DNA of 64,000 bases from Paenibacillus timonensis (GTDB taxonomy: Bacteria > Bacillota > Bacilli > Paenibacillales > Paenibacillaceae), in NCBI RefSeq assembly GCF_022427145.1, contig NZ_JAKSXN010000014.1:29265-93264 (forward strand), in the 5' to 3' direction. Shown here piece after piece: positions 33,490 through 42,774 of the stretch (position 1 is the stretch's first letter; each line of letters opens with the position of its first letter). A model generated the notes under the pieces. That model did no database searches. It saw only the letters and a program-made list of their open reading frames with translations, and had not been told where the DNA came from. Position numbers and translations under genes: made by a program.

Positions 33490-35061
33490 ATGGCGAGAAA
33501 CAAGGCGGAGACATCCAAATGCCTTCCGAAATTAACGAGAATGCGGAAGATCCAGTTCCGCAGGAACGTACGGCTGCTTCCTTTTTCGCTGCTGCTGACG
33601 GGCATTGTCACGGGGTTCGCGGGCTGCGGCTTTCCCGGCCAAGCCCAAGAGCCGCCCCTTAATGGAGATCAGCGGTCCCGTCCTCAGGTCAACATCGTCA
33701 TCTCCAATCTGGGCATGACTTTTCCCGAAGGCATGGATGAGAACGACAACCGCTATTTGAACTACATCGAAGAGCAAACCGGCCTGGACATCCAGGTCAA
33801 CACGCCTCCCACCGAGGTCTACGACGAGAAACTGGACGTCATTATGTCCTCAGGGAATCTCCCCGATCTATTGCACGCCTACGAGCCCGTTTGGTTCGAC
33901 AATTATGTCAAGCAAGGGGCACTCCTCCCCTTGGATGATCTCATCGACCGGTACGGCCCCCACCTGAAAGCGAAAATCCCCTCTGAAGTCTGGGACAGAG
34001 TCAAATACGGCGGCAAAATTTATGCCGTACCGAGCTTAAACGAAGTGACGGGCATCGAATTGATGTATGCGCGAAAAGATTGGCTGGACCGGCTAGGCCT
34101 AGCCCCTCCGAAAACGCTGGACGAATACTACGAAGTCATTCAAGCCTTTACCCGGGACGACCCGGACGGCAATGGCCTGCAAGACACCGTCGGTCTGACG
34201 TTCACGGCAGACCTTGGACGGTCCTCCCCGTTCTTCGGCGCTTTCGGTACGCAGCTGGATACCTGGTTTGAGCGGGATGGGAATTTGGTATATGGCAATA
34301 TTTTGCCGGAAACCAAGGAAACGCTAGGCTTCCTGGCCCGGTTGTACCAAGAAGGACTGCTGGAACGGGAGTTCCCGTTAAACCTTCAGACGAACTTGTT
34401 CGAGAAGATCGAATACGGAAAGGTCGGGCTATTCTCAGCGACGTGGTACGACACGCGCGGCCCGATTGCGGCCAACATGAAACGGGATCCGAACGCCCGC
34501 TGGATTCCCCTGGAATACCCGATAGGGCCCCAAGGGAACAAAGGCGTATACAGCATAGACACCATTCGCGGCTATAACGTCATCCCCGCCGATTCACCGC
34601 ATGCCGCTGAAGTGATTCAACTGCTGGATTTTATCGCAAGCGATTATAAAACGTTGAAGCTTGGTTTCGAAAATGAAATTTGGCGGCGGGAAGGAGATCG
34701 GATCGTCACGGATTTCGCCCTGCATGACGAGAGCCTGTACCGCGGGATTTATCAGTCCCTGGTGGACGTTCCCGACGAGACGTTGTTTAAGCAGCGGCTC
34801 GACTCGCTGGGTGATTTTAACCTGTACAACAATATCCAGACCATTCACCGCAATATTATGCCTAGCGCATTTTACGGGATTCCGACGCCAGCCATGGGAA
34901 AATACAGCGATCATCTCAATCGATTGGAGGACGTATTCGTCAAAATCATTTTAGGCATCGAACCGCTGGACGCGTTCGACCAATACGTCGAACGTTGGAA
35001 AGCGGAAGGGGGGAGTGAAATTACGAAAGAAGTCAATCGCTGGTACGAGAGCAGAAGATAA
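33490..35061 (+). CDS. Substrate-binding lipoprotein next to the YesM/YesN pair
   Basis: A 523-aa LipO-type extracellular solute-binding protein. An N-terminal positively charged region and hydrophobic stretch end in GFAGCGFPG, a lipobox. The mature part has NRYLNYIEEQTGLDIQVN, WLDRLGLAPPKTLDEYYEVI and other LipO landmarks. The start at 33490 follows GGGAAAGGGG; earlier in-frame codons read through an upstream purine-rich site. It is 32 bp from the sensor kinase gene but 4 kb from the permeases, which have their own binding protein, so it may mainly present a ligand to the kinase (inference). Confidence 0.88.
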   Translation: MARNKAETSKCLPKLTRMRKIQFRRNVRLLPFSLLLTGIVTGFAGCGFPGQAQEPPLNGDQRSRPQVNIVISNLGMTFPEGMDENDNRYLNYIEEQTGLDIQVNTPPTEVYDEKLDVIMSSGNLPDLLHAYEPVWFDNYVKQGALLPLDDLIDRYGPHLKAKIPSEVWDRVKYGGKIYAVPSLNEVTGIELMYARKDWLDRLGLAPPKTLDEYYEVIQAFTRDDPDGNGLQDTVGLTFTADLGRSSPFFGAFGTQLDTWFERDGNLVYGNILPETKETLGFLARLYQEGLLEREFPLNLQTNLFEKIEYGKVGLFSATWYDTRGPIAANMKRDPNARWIPLEYPIGPQGNKGVYSIDTIRGYNVIPADSPHAAEVIQLLDFIASDYKTLKLGFENEIWRREGDRIVTDFALHDESLYRGIYQSLVDVPDETLFKQRLDSLGDFNLYNNIQTIHRNIMPSAFYGIPTPAMGKYSDHLNRLEDVFVKIILGIEPLDAFDQYVERWKAEGGSEITKEVNRWYESRR

Positions 35062-35093
35062 GGCGAGCTTCTCGGTATGGAAGGGGGAGTACG

Positions 35094-36866
35094 GTGATTC
35101 GATGGATCTTGAACCGGTTTTCGCACCATATTCAATTCCGGCTGACCGGATATTTTATACTCATTTTGCTCCCCCTGGTGTTGATCAGCCTGTTTGCGGT
35201 GGAGAGGTCGCGGGATATTCTTTATGACCAGGCGGTGCAGCGTACCGAAACGGCCCTATCCTCGGCGATGAACCATTTGGACCTGGTCTTTCAGAATGTC
35301 GAGGAGATTTCCACGCTGATCGCCGGCGACCCCGCCATGAATGCGCTGCTGAACGAGAACGGGAGCGATTTCTCGCCGCATTCGATCCTGGCGTTCTCTT
35401 CTATTTTGGAACAATTGTCGAATTCGGTATCGGTAAACCGGTATATTTCGCAAATTTCCGTCTACCATCCGGCCTCGGGCATGCTGATCTCCACCCATTA
35501 CGGAGGCAAGCAACTGGCGGGGGACGCGCAGAAGGAATGGTTTGTGGAGACCGCCCGCCATAACGGGACAGGCATCTCTTATGTTAAGGCGGACTATGCG
35601 GTAACGGACGGGGTGACCTTTGGGCAATTGACGAACTCCGACAGCATATCGCTGCTGCGGGCAATGGATTTGTACAACAGCGATCGGCAAGCCAATTTGC
35701 TGGTCGTGTCGTTCAGCAAGAATAAATTACTGAACATTATCAAAACGCTGCTGCCCTCCGAAAATAGCCGGATCGCGCTATCGAATGATCGAGGAGAGGT
35801 GCTGCTTGAGGTGGGCAAACCTTCGGCACCGCATCTCCCGGAGCAGGACATGTCCGTCACAATCGATTCTTCCTACTCGACCTGGCGGTTGACGCTGCTC
35901 CAGCCCAAAAGCGAGCTGTACCTGGAGACCGATCAATTGCGCCAGTTCACGTTTGCCATTATCGGACTCAGCCTGATACTTGCTTTTACCGTCTCCTGGG
36001 TCGTTTACAGCGGAATCGCCTCTCCCGTGCTGAAGCTGGCCAAAGGGATGCGACGATTCGGGAACGGAGAGCTTAGCACCCATGTCAGTACGAATCGAAA
36101 GGACGAGTTCGGATTTTTGATCCAATCGTTTAACCGCATGGTCATGGTGCAGAAGCACTTGATCGAGGATCATTATGAGCAGCAGCTGCGGCTGAAGACG
36201 ACCGAACTCCGTTTTCTGCAATCGCAGATCAACCCCCATTTTTTGTACAACACGCTGGATTCGATCTATTGGATGGCCAAAAATTACGATGCGGAGGAAA
36301 TCAGCGAGATGGTGATGAACCTCTCCAGCTTTTTCCGGCTAAGCCTGAACAAGGGCAGGCAGGAGTTTACGATCGAAGAGAGCATCGTCCACTTGAACTA
36401 TTATTTGCGCATCCAGCAGCTTCGATTTATGGACAATTTCCGCGTGGAATATCGGATCTCGGAGCAAAGCAAGCGGATTCCGCTGTTAAAGCTGCTGCTT
36501 CAACCCATCGTCGAGAATGCGATCATCCATGGCATGGAAGGAAAAGAATCGGATGGACGTCTGGTCATCTCGAGTTGGATGGAACAGGAGCATACGGTGT
36601 TCATCCGCGTGGAGGACAACGGACCGGGCATTGAAGAGGGGCGGCTTCGCTATATCCAGCAGGAGCTTGACCGGATGGATCTCCACAAAGTAGCCGCTTA
36701 TTCGCAGGATGAAGAGCAGGCGAAGGACTTGTTCGGCCTGCGCAATGTGCTGAGCCGGATGAAGCTGTATTACGGACCGGAGGCGAAGCTGGCCGTTCAG
36801 AGCACCTGGGGCGTAGGAACGGCCGTTTCATTATCGATTCCATTGGAGGGAGGGAGAACGGGATGA
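35094..36866 (+). CDS. YesM-type sensor histidine kinase
   Basis: A 590-aa membrane kinase starting at GTG 35094 (AAGGGGGAG 6 bp upstream). Two membrane helices (about residues 20-38 and 283-303) flank a 245-residue extracellular sensor (dCache-like). A HAMP domain (SPVLKLAKGMRRFGNGEL) follows. The His_kinase domain has the phospho-accepting histidine in INPHFLYNTLDSI near residue 382, and HATPase_c carries VENAIIHGMEG and VEDNGPGI. YesM kinases sense carbohydrates and phosphorylate YesN partners. It overlaps the response-regulator gene by four bases. Confidence 0.93.
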   Translation: MIRWILNRFSHHIQFRLTGYFILILLPLVLISLFAVERSRDILYDQAVQRTETALSSAMNHLDLVFQNVEEISTLIAGDPAMNALLNENGSDFSPHSILAFSSILEQLSNSVSVNRYISQISVYHPASGMLISTHYGGKQLAGDAQKEWFVETARHNGTGISYVKADYAVTDGVTFGQLTNSDSISLLRAMDLYNSDRQANLLVVSFSKNKLLNIIKTLLPSENSRIALSNDRGEVLLEVGKPSAPHLPEQDMSVTIDSSYSTWRLTLLQPKSELYLETDQLRQFTFAIIGLSLILAFTVSWVVYSGIASPVLKLAKGMRRFGNGELSTHVSTNRKDEFGFLIQSFNRMVMVQKHLIEDHYEQQLRLKTTELRFLQSQINPHFLYNTLDSIYWMAKNYDAEEISEMVMNLSSFFRLSLNKGRQEFTIEESIVHLNYYLRIQQLRFMDNFRVEYRISEQSKRIPLLKLLLQPIVENAIIHGMEGKESDGRLVISSWMEQEHTVFIRVEDNGPGIEEGRLRYIQQELDRMDLHKVAAYSQDEEQAKDLFGLRNVLSRMKLYYGPEAKLAVQSTWGVGTAVSLSIPLEGGRTG

Positions 36867-38458
36867 ATCTGATGATCGTGGAGGACGAGCCCCGGCTGCG
36901 CCAGGCGCTGGCCCATAATATCACGTGGGAGTCGCACGGGATCGACATGATCGGTACGGCGGCTAACGGTCTTGATGCTTTAAAGCTCATGGAGCGGAAG
37001 AAACCCGACCTCATGCTGATCGACGTGCAAATGCCCGGCATGGACGGATTGGCGCTATTACGGGAGCTGAAGGAACGCGGATTCCTCAACCGGTTGATGA
37101 AGGTCATTATTTTGAGCGGGCACGACAATTTCGAATTTGCCCAGATCGCGATGAAACACGGGGTTTCGCGGTATTTGCTGAAGCCCGCGGGCGAGGAGGA
37201 GATTCTGGAAGCCGTGCTGGATGCTCGTCGCCAGCTGCAACAGGATTTGGAGCAATGGCGGCGGCAGGCGGCGTTAGAGAAGCAGTGGCTGTCCAACCTG
37301 CCTCATTTGCAAAATCTGTTTTTCCTTCAGTGGGCCGGCGGCAAGGTTGGACGGGAGGAGATTCTGGCCAAAAGCAAAGAATTGCACATTCCGTTGCGGC
37401 AGGAGGATCGGATCGCGGTTGCGGCGGTGGAATTGGATCCTTCCCCGGAGGACGGAGAGTCGACGGAGATCCAGAAGTTTACGCTGCAGTTGTTGGCTAA
37501 AGAGCTGCTAACTCCTCCAACCTGGTGGATCGCCGCCAACTCGGATATGAACCTGATGTTGGTCTACGTGATCGGCCCCGAGGCGGAAGCGAGCGAGGCA
37601 CCGCTGCGGATGAACGCGGACTTGTCGCAGTTGCTTTCCCGGACCAAAGAAATGCTGCATCGCACCGCCAGTGCCGGCCTTAGCGCGGCGGCGGGGCCGT
37701 TGGAGCATCTGGATTCGTTATACCGGCAGGCTTGCCATGCCCTGCAGGAGCGGGTCGTGTTCGGGCATAATCTTGTCATCCCGTATCGGGAGACGGCCGG
37801 GGAGAGCGCCCGACCCTTTGCGATTCAGCCGAACCTGGAGAAGGAGCTGGAGATTGCGATGGAGACCGCGGACGAGGCCAAAGCCATGGAAGCCCTGCAG
37901 GGGATTTGGGATGGGCTGGTTTCGAAGATGGAGTCCTCGGACGATTTTCATGAGGCGGTTCTTTTTGTGCACGGCCTGTTTACCCGGATGATTCAAAAGC
38001 GGGGGTGGACGATCAAGCAGGTGCTTGAAGAAGATGCGAAATATATTCAGAACGTTAGTTTGCTCAGCACCCAATCGCAAACCTGGGCGCTTCTGGCGAG
38101 AATCGTACGCCGGGTTGTGGCCTACGTGAAAGAGCAGCGCAAAGCGAACAGCCATCAGGTGGTGAAGGAGATTCTCCGTTTGCTGAACGAGGAAATGGAT
38201 CAGGAAATAACGCTGCACATGGTGGCGGATCGCATGTATATCAATTCCTCTTACCTTAGCCGGCTGTTCAAGCAGGAGATGGGTGCCGCCTTCTCGGATT
38301 ATGTGCTGGAACGCAAGATGGAACGGGCCAAATCGCTGTTGCAGGAAGGGCATAAGGTCTACGACGCCGCCCGCTCGGTGGGTTACCGGGACGTGAGCTA
38401 CTTCACCAAGGTCTTCCGCAAGTATTGGGGGGTAAATCCCGGGGAGTGCAAAAGTTAG
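36863..38458 (+). CDS. YesN-type AraC response regulator
   Basis: A 531-aa regulator. The receiver domain (about residues 1-120) has Asp8/Glu9 as metal-binding acids, Asp54 in LMLIDVQMPGMDG as the phosphorylation site, and the KPAGEEE lysine. A long helical linker follows. Two AraC helix-turn-helix repeats end the protein (about 430-531, VADRMYINSSYLSRLFK and DAARSVGYRDVSYFTKVFRKYWG). It works with the kinase encoded just upstream and probably activates the transporter genes from 39212 on. Confidence 0.93.
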   Translation: MNLMIVEDEPRLRQALAHNITWESHGIDMIGTAANGLDALKLMERKKPDLMLIDVQMPGMDGLALLRELKERGFLNRLMKVIILSGHDNFEFAQIAMKHGVSRYLLKPAGEEEILEAVLDARRQLQQDLEQWRRQAALEKQWLSNLPHLQNLFFLQWAGGKVGREEILAKSKELHIPLRQEDRIAVAAVELDPSPEDGESTEIQKFTLQLLAKELLTPPTWWIAANSDMNLMLVYVIGPEAEASEAPLRMNADLSQLLSRTKEMLHRTASAGLSAAAGPLEHLDSLYRQACHALQERVVFGHNLVIPYRETAGESARPFAIQPNLEKELEIAMETADEAKAMEALQGIWDGLVSKMESSDDFHEAVLFVHGLFTRMIQKRGWTIKQVLEEDAKYIQNVSLLSTQSQTWALLARIVRRVVAYVKEQRKANSHQVVKEILRLLNEEMDQEITLHMVADRMYINSSYLSRLFKQEMGAAFSDYVLERKMERAKSLLQEGHKVYDAARSVGYRDVSYFTKVFRKYWGVNPGECKS

Positions 38459-38810
38459 TTTACAGTTAAGCTGGCAAGCCCGGACTCTGGGCGGGTTGCC
38501 TAGCGGGAGCAGGGCGCAGAGGGGTGGGTGCCGAGGGAGGTGCTAGGTGCGCGGGTGCTGGCGTTTGGCGGCGGGGGTTGGACGTGGGGAGCAGAGGCAG
38601 GGCGCTAGATTCAGAAGAGAGTAGTAGTCAGTAGTCGCTCCATAGTTCAAGGTGCTGGTGGATGAGTATCTAGCCGGGACAGCGACCGCAGTTCAGCTCT
38701 AACGCTTGTGAGCGGCGTTATTTGTGCCCAAAAGGGGACCCGCCGAATCTAACGCTGATAAGAACGCTTATTTCCCGATTTTCGGCGAAATAGGAGCTGT
38801 TTTCCCCCTC

Positions 38811-38883
38811 ATAAGCTCTCTGGCAAGCGTTAGAATAGGAAATCCCCCTGTTTTCCCGAAATAAGCTCTCTGGCAAGCGTTAG
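38811..38883. repeat. Pair of 23-bp direct repeats, 50-bp period
   Basis: A 23-base sequence (key bases ATAAGCTC...AAGCGTTAG) occurs at 38811-38833 and again at 38861-38883, each preceded by a CTGTTTTCCC stretch. Inverted partial copies (CTAACGCTTG, TAACGCTG) occur at about 38698 and 38749. Confidence 0.8.
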
Positions 38884-39059
38884 CGAGAAATGAGCACGGA
38901 GAGAGCTTACCGATCAGATTACGCCGCGATGCAACGATTTAAGAACTATTTTGATCGGTTTGACCATGAGGAATTTACGGATTTCTGTACGATGCCATCA
39001 TGCATAACCTTAATCGTACCGTCCACGTCGATTGATATGATCATAACTTCACGCCCGAT

Positions 39060-39084
39060 AGAAGCCGCAAGGCTTCTTTTTTTT
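39060..39084 (+). terminator. Strong rho-independent terminator
   Basis: AGAAGCC (39060-39066), a GCAA loop, GGCTTCT (39071-39077), then a run of T. A canonical terminator, but no confident gene lies directly upstream. Confidence 0.85.
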
Positions 39085-39211
39085 GCTCTCAAAAGGCTTA
39101 GAAACCATCAGATTACCACAAATAGTAATTGGTCTCTCCTACTCAGCCCGCCGGTCCGATTTTACAATTGTTTTACGAATGGACGATTGAAGGAAGAAAG
39201 GGGGCAAGCCG

Positions 39212-40180
39212 ATGTCATTGAAGATCGGGATCGGAACGGAATCGACCAAAGCACCCAAGCCCAAACGAAGTTATTGGAGCCGGTTGGGACTCGACATCCG
39301 GAAGGAATGGGATCTTTATTTGCTGCTCGTGCCGGGCATTTTGTTTATTTTGTTGTTCAAATACACGCCGATGTACGGGATCAGCATTGCCTTCAAGGAT
39401 TTCAACATTTTCAGCGGATTTGCGGACAGCCCGTGGGTCGGTTGGAAGCATTTCGAGAAGCTGTTTACGTCGCCGGATTTTGCCCAAGTGTTCAGAAATA
39501 CAGTGATCATCAGCTTTCTGAAAATCGTCATCTTGTTTCCTTTACCCATCATCATCGCCCTGATGCTAAACGAGATGCGGAATTTGATCTTCAAGCGGAC
39601 GGTGCAAACCGTCATTTATCTCCCGCATTTCCTGTCCTGGGTTATCGTTGGCGGGGTGTTTATGGATCTGTTGTCAACGAACGGGGGGATCGTCAATAAG
39701 ACCTTAAGCGCGATGGGAATGGAACCGATCGCCTTCTTCCTGGACAACAGCGTATTCCGAAGCGTGCTGATCACTTCGGCGGGCTGGAAGGAGACCGGAT
39801 GGAGCACGATCGTTTACCTGGCGGCGTTCACCACGATCGATCCGATGTTGTACGAAGCGGCGAGAATGGACGGAGCCGGCAGGTGGAAGCAGTTGTGGCA
39901 TATTACCCTGCCAGGAATCGCGCCGATTATCATCCTGATGTTTATCCTTCGGCTCGGCAACGTGCTGGAAGCCGGAACCGAACAAATTCTGGTCATGTAC
40001 AACCCGGTGGTTTACCAGGTGTCCGATGTTATCGGCACGTATGTGTACCGCATGGGGCTTGGCAGTCAGGACTATAGCTTCTCGACGGCGGTGGGTCTTT
40101 TTGAAGCGGTGATCTCCTTTACGTTGGTGATCGCCGGCAACGCGGCGAGCCGCAAATATCTGCAGCGCGGGATTTGGTAG
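39212..40180 (+). CDS. ABC transporter permease (LplB type)
   Basis: A 322-aa permease with six predicted helices. The N-terminus has LYLLLVPGILFILLFKYTPMYG, the hallmark of LplB-like proteins. The EAA loop is EAARMDGAGRWKQLWHITLPG, and the C-terminus ends SRKYLQRGIW. These systems import oligosaccharides or sugar-containing compounds and are usually controlled by YesM/YesN pairs such as the one upstream. AAAGGGGGCAAG precedes the ATG. The gene order permease, permease, binding protein fits the family. Confidence 0.93.
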   Translation: MSLKIGIGTESTKAPKPKRSYWSRLGLDIRKEWDLYLLLVPGILFILLFKYTPMYGISIAFKDFNIFSGFADSPWVGWKHFEKLFTSPDFAQVFRNTVIISFLKIVILFPLPIIIALMLNEMRNLIFKRTVQTVIYLPHFLSWVIVGGVFMDLLSTNGGIVNKTLSAMGMEPIAFFLDNSVFRSVLITSAGWKETGWSTIVYLAAFTTIDPMLYEAARMDGAGRWKQLWHITLPGIAPIIILMFILRLGNVLEAGTEQILVMYNPVVYQVSDVIGTYVYRMGLGSQDYSFSTAVGLFEAVISFTLVIAGNAASRKYLQRGIW

Positions 40181-40197
40181 GAAAGGGGAAGGGGCAC

Positions 40198-41115
40198 ATG
40201 GATCATAAGCCGACTTTGGAAGGATTGCGATCGCCTCGCAGCACGATAAAAACCTCGTTTTCCGAAAAATGCTTTACGGTGTTCAATTATGTATTCTTTG
40301 TCTTGTTGGGGCTGACGACGCTGCTTCCTTTCGTCAACTTGCTCGCCAAGTCCTTAAGTAGCGAGAGCGCCGTCATCTCCGGAAAGGTGGGTTTGCTCCC
40401 GGTGGGCCTTCAACTCGAGACGTATCACTATGTGCTTCAAGACTCCATGTTCCTGAATTCGCTGAAGGTATCGATCGCCCTGACCGTGGTCGGAACGGCG
40501 TGCAGTCTGTTTCTGACCACGCTAACGGCCTATCCGTTGTCGAAGGTTCGGCTACGCGGAAGAAAGGGGCTCTTGCTGATCTTCGTCTTTACGATGTTGT
40601 TCAGCGGCGGGTTGATTCCCACCTACCTGCTAATGCAGAACCTGAATCTGGTCAATTCGTTTCCGGTCCTATTCCTCCCTGCCATGGTCAATGTGTATAA
40701 CATGCTGATTATCAAAAATTACTTCGAAGGCCTTCCGGAGGAACTGGAGGAATCGGCCAAACTGGACGGCGCGGGGAATATCCGGATCCTGGCGTCGGTA
40801 ATGCTCCCCTTATCGTTGCCGGTACTTGCTACCATCGGATTGTTTTTTGCCGTGGCGTTCTGGAACGATTACTTCTCCGCGATGATTTACATCAGCGATC
40901 CGGCCATCAAGCCGATGCAGCTCTATTTGAAGGAACTTCTCGTGTCTTCCAGCGGCGATTTTCTCAAGGACAACGTCGATGCCGCCATTAATACGACCCC
41001 TCAGTCGATCCAAGCCTCTTCGATCCTGCTCGCGACCATTCCGATTCTGCTCGTATATCCTTTCCTGCAAAAATATTTCGTCAAAGGCGTGCTGGTCGGT
41101 TCGATAAAAGGTTGA
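40198..41115 (+). CDS. ABC transporter permease (YtcP type)
   Basis: A 305-aa second permease: FLVFFVLLGLTTLLPFVNLLAKSLSS-like first helix, MLFSGGLIPTYLLMQ (a strong YtcP signature), the EAA loop EESAKLDGAGNIRIL, and a terminal KYFVKGVLVGSIKG. The ATG at 40198 follows GGAAGGGGCAC; a TTG at 40174 is less likely. It pairs with the LplB-like permease upstream; the ATPase is not encoded here. Confidence 0.93.
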   Translation: MDHKPTLEGLRSPRSTIKTSFSEKCFTVFNYVFFVLLGLTTLLPFVNLLAKSLSSESAVISGKVGLLPVGLQLETYHYVLQDSMFLNSLKVSIALTVVGTACSLFLTTLTAYPLSKVRLRGRKGLLLIFVFTMLFSGGLIPTYLLMQNLNLVNSFPVLFLPAMVNVYNMLIIKNYFEGLPEELEESAKLDGAGNIRILASVMLPLSLPVLATIGLFFAVAFWNDYFSAMIYISDPAIKPMQLYLKELLVSSSGDFLKDNVDAAINTTPQSIQASSILLATIPILLVYPFLQKYFVKGVLVGSIKG

Positions 41116-41211
41116 GACGGACGTCGATAAATGACAGCTTCCTGAAGGAGGTGATGCGCTCCGCTTGCAGCAGTACCCCCTATATCGAAATGCATTTTAA
41201 GGAGGTAATTT

Positions 41212-42744
41212 ATGATTCTCAAGACGAAAACATCGGCGGTACTCACCGCCATTCTAGGTTTCGCGTTGGCGTTGTCCGGCTGCGGTGGAGGAGGAGGAAC
41301 GTCGGAGCCTAATGCGGCCGAACCTTCGGGCGGTACAACCAACGCATCGACGGAAGGGAATAACGGCGAGGGAAGCACGGGCAAATCGGACCTGCGAATG
41401 ATTATGCAATATGGGCTATTCGATCCGAAGACCGAATACGTGGCGAAATACATCGAGGAACGGACCGGATTTCATGTGGAATATGAATTGCTGCCGGCGG
41501 AGAATGCCGATGAGAAGCTCAACCTGATGGTGTCCAGCAAAGAAAATTATGACATCGCCAAGCTGAATGCGGCTCAGTTCTACAACCTGGCTTCGGCGGG
41601 GGCGCTCGAGCCGATGGATGAACTCCTGGAAGCGCATGGAAACTATATCAAGCAATCGATCAAGCCGGAGTCTTTCGCCAGCGCAACGATCGACGGGAAG
41701 ATCTACGGTATTCCCGAGACCGGAGCCGGCGTGAGCATCGGCGAGGAGCTTGTCGTCCGGCAGGATTGGCTGGATGAACTCGGCTTATCCATTCCGACGA
41801 ACCGGGATGAGCTGTATACGGTGCTAAGGACAATCAAAGAAAAGAAAAACGTCATCCCTCTGACGATGAGCAAGGATTCCATCTACGGCGACATTGCCAC
41901 GACGTTTGGCGTGTACACCGATTGGAAGGAAGTGGACGGCAAGCTGGTGCACCGGGCGGAGCAGCCGGAGATGAAAGAGTACATTGCCTACATGAACAAG
42001 TTGTACAAAGAAGGCCTGCTGGATACCGAAACTCCGCTGAATACGGCCCAGGAGTCGATCGAGAAATTTTCCGGCGGCAACGCGGCCATGTATAAGCTGG
42101 CTTGGTGGAACGCGGGGTCGACGATTGCCGCGCTCCAGAAGAACTTCCCCGAAGCCAAGACGACTATCATTCCTTATCTGAAGGGACCGGATGGGAAAGC
42201 CGTCGTGGGCGCTAAGGCGAATACGACCTGGTATATCGGAATTCTGAAGTCCTCCAAAAAGAAAGACGCCGCCATGGAGTTTCTGAACGCGAAGCTGGAG
42301 CCGGAGACGTTCAAAGGCATCGCCCTCGGCCAGGAAGGCGTTCATTACGAAGTGAAGGATGACAAGTATTATCCGATTCTCCCGATCTTCAACGATCAAT
42401 TAAACAACGCCAGCAGCTTCATGACGGGCGTCGACGAAGAGAAATATCCGATCTACTGGCAGGCTCGCGTACGGAAGGATCCGGTGCTTCAGGCGCATTT
42501 TGAAGCCTTCCAGAAAAACGCCGAAGGCCTGATCGTCGTGGATCCCATGTCAACGGCACCGCCGATCGAAGCCGTATCCAAAAATCTGCTCAAGCTGACG
42601 ACGTTATTGGATGATAACGTGCTGCAATTCATTTCCGGAGCGAAGCCGATCGAGCAATATGACCAATTCCTGGCGCAGTGGAGAGCGGAAGGCGGAGCCG
42701 ATATGGTCGCTGCGGCGAACGAATGGTTCCAGTCGACTAAGTAA
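41212..42744 (+). CDS. ABC transporter substrate-binding lipoprotein (LipO type)
   Basis: A 510-aa lipoprotein. The signal peptide ends LALSGCGGGGG (lipobox cysteine near residue 24), then a low-complexity Gly/Ser/Glu linker. The mature domain has YVAKYIEERTGFHVEYELLP and WLDELGLSIPTNRDELY, typical of LipO-like proteins serving LplB/YtcP permeases. TAAGGAGGTAA directly precedes the ATG, predicting high expression. It is the second such binding protein in this locus and is the likely transport partner. Confidence 0.92.
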   Translation: MILKTKTSAVLTAILGFALALSGCGGGGGTSEPNAAEPSGGTTNASTEGNNGEGSTGKSDLRMIMQYGLFDPKTEYVAKYIEERTGFHVEYELLPAENADEKLNLMVSSKENYDIAKLNAAQFYNLASAGALEPMDELLEAHGNYIKQSIKPESFASATIDGKIYGIPETGAGVSIGEELVVRQDWLDELGLSIPTNRDELYTVLRTIKEKKNVIPLTMSKDSIYGDIATTFGVYTDWKEVDGKLVHRAEQPEMKEYIAYMNKLYKEGLLDTETPLNTAQESIEKFSGGNAAMYKLAWWNAGSTIAALQKNFPEAKTTIIPYLKGPDGKAVVGAKANTTWYIGILKSSKKKDAAMEFLNAKLEPETFKGIALGQEGVHYEVKDDKYYPILPIFNDQLNNASSFMTGVDEEKYPIYWQARVRKDPVLQAHFEAFQKNAEGLIVVDPMSTAPPIEAVSKNLLKLTTLLDDNVLQFISGAKPIEQYDQFLAQWRAEGGADMVAAANEWFQSTK

Positions 42745-42774
42745 TTGATCCGCGGGTGAAAAGGGGGGAAGTTG

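Larger units (their letters stand above)
38459..39211. other. Repeat-bearing intergenic region without a clear gene
   Basis: A 753-bp spacer. From 38473 to 38500 there is a weak hairpin after the regulator gene. From about 38490 to 38610 the + strand is strikingly G-rich with many GGG runs. From 38620 to 38645 there are AGTAGT-type short repeats, and from 38699 to 38883 several TAACGCTT/AAGCGTTA elements. At 38930-39030 a few codons in two frames look protein-like but form no gene; a decayed fragment is possible. A strong terminator lies at 39060-39084. No convincing promoter was found for the permease genes. Confidence 0.6.

Noticed and set aside
38890..39699. A 269-codon open frame on the + strand
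   Set aside because: It runs through a perfect terminator and then overlaps the LplB-type permease gene in another frame, and its composition is not protein-like.
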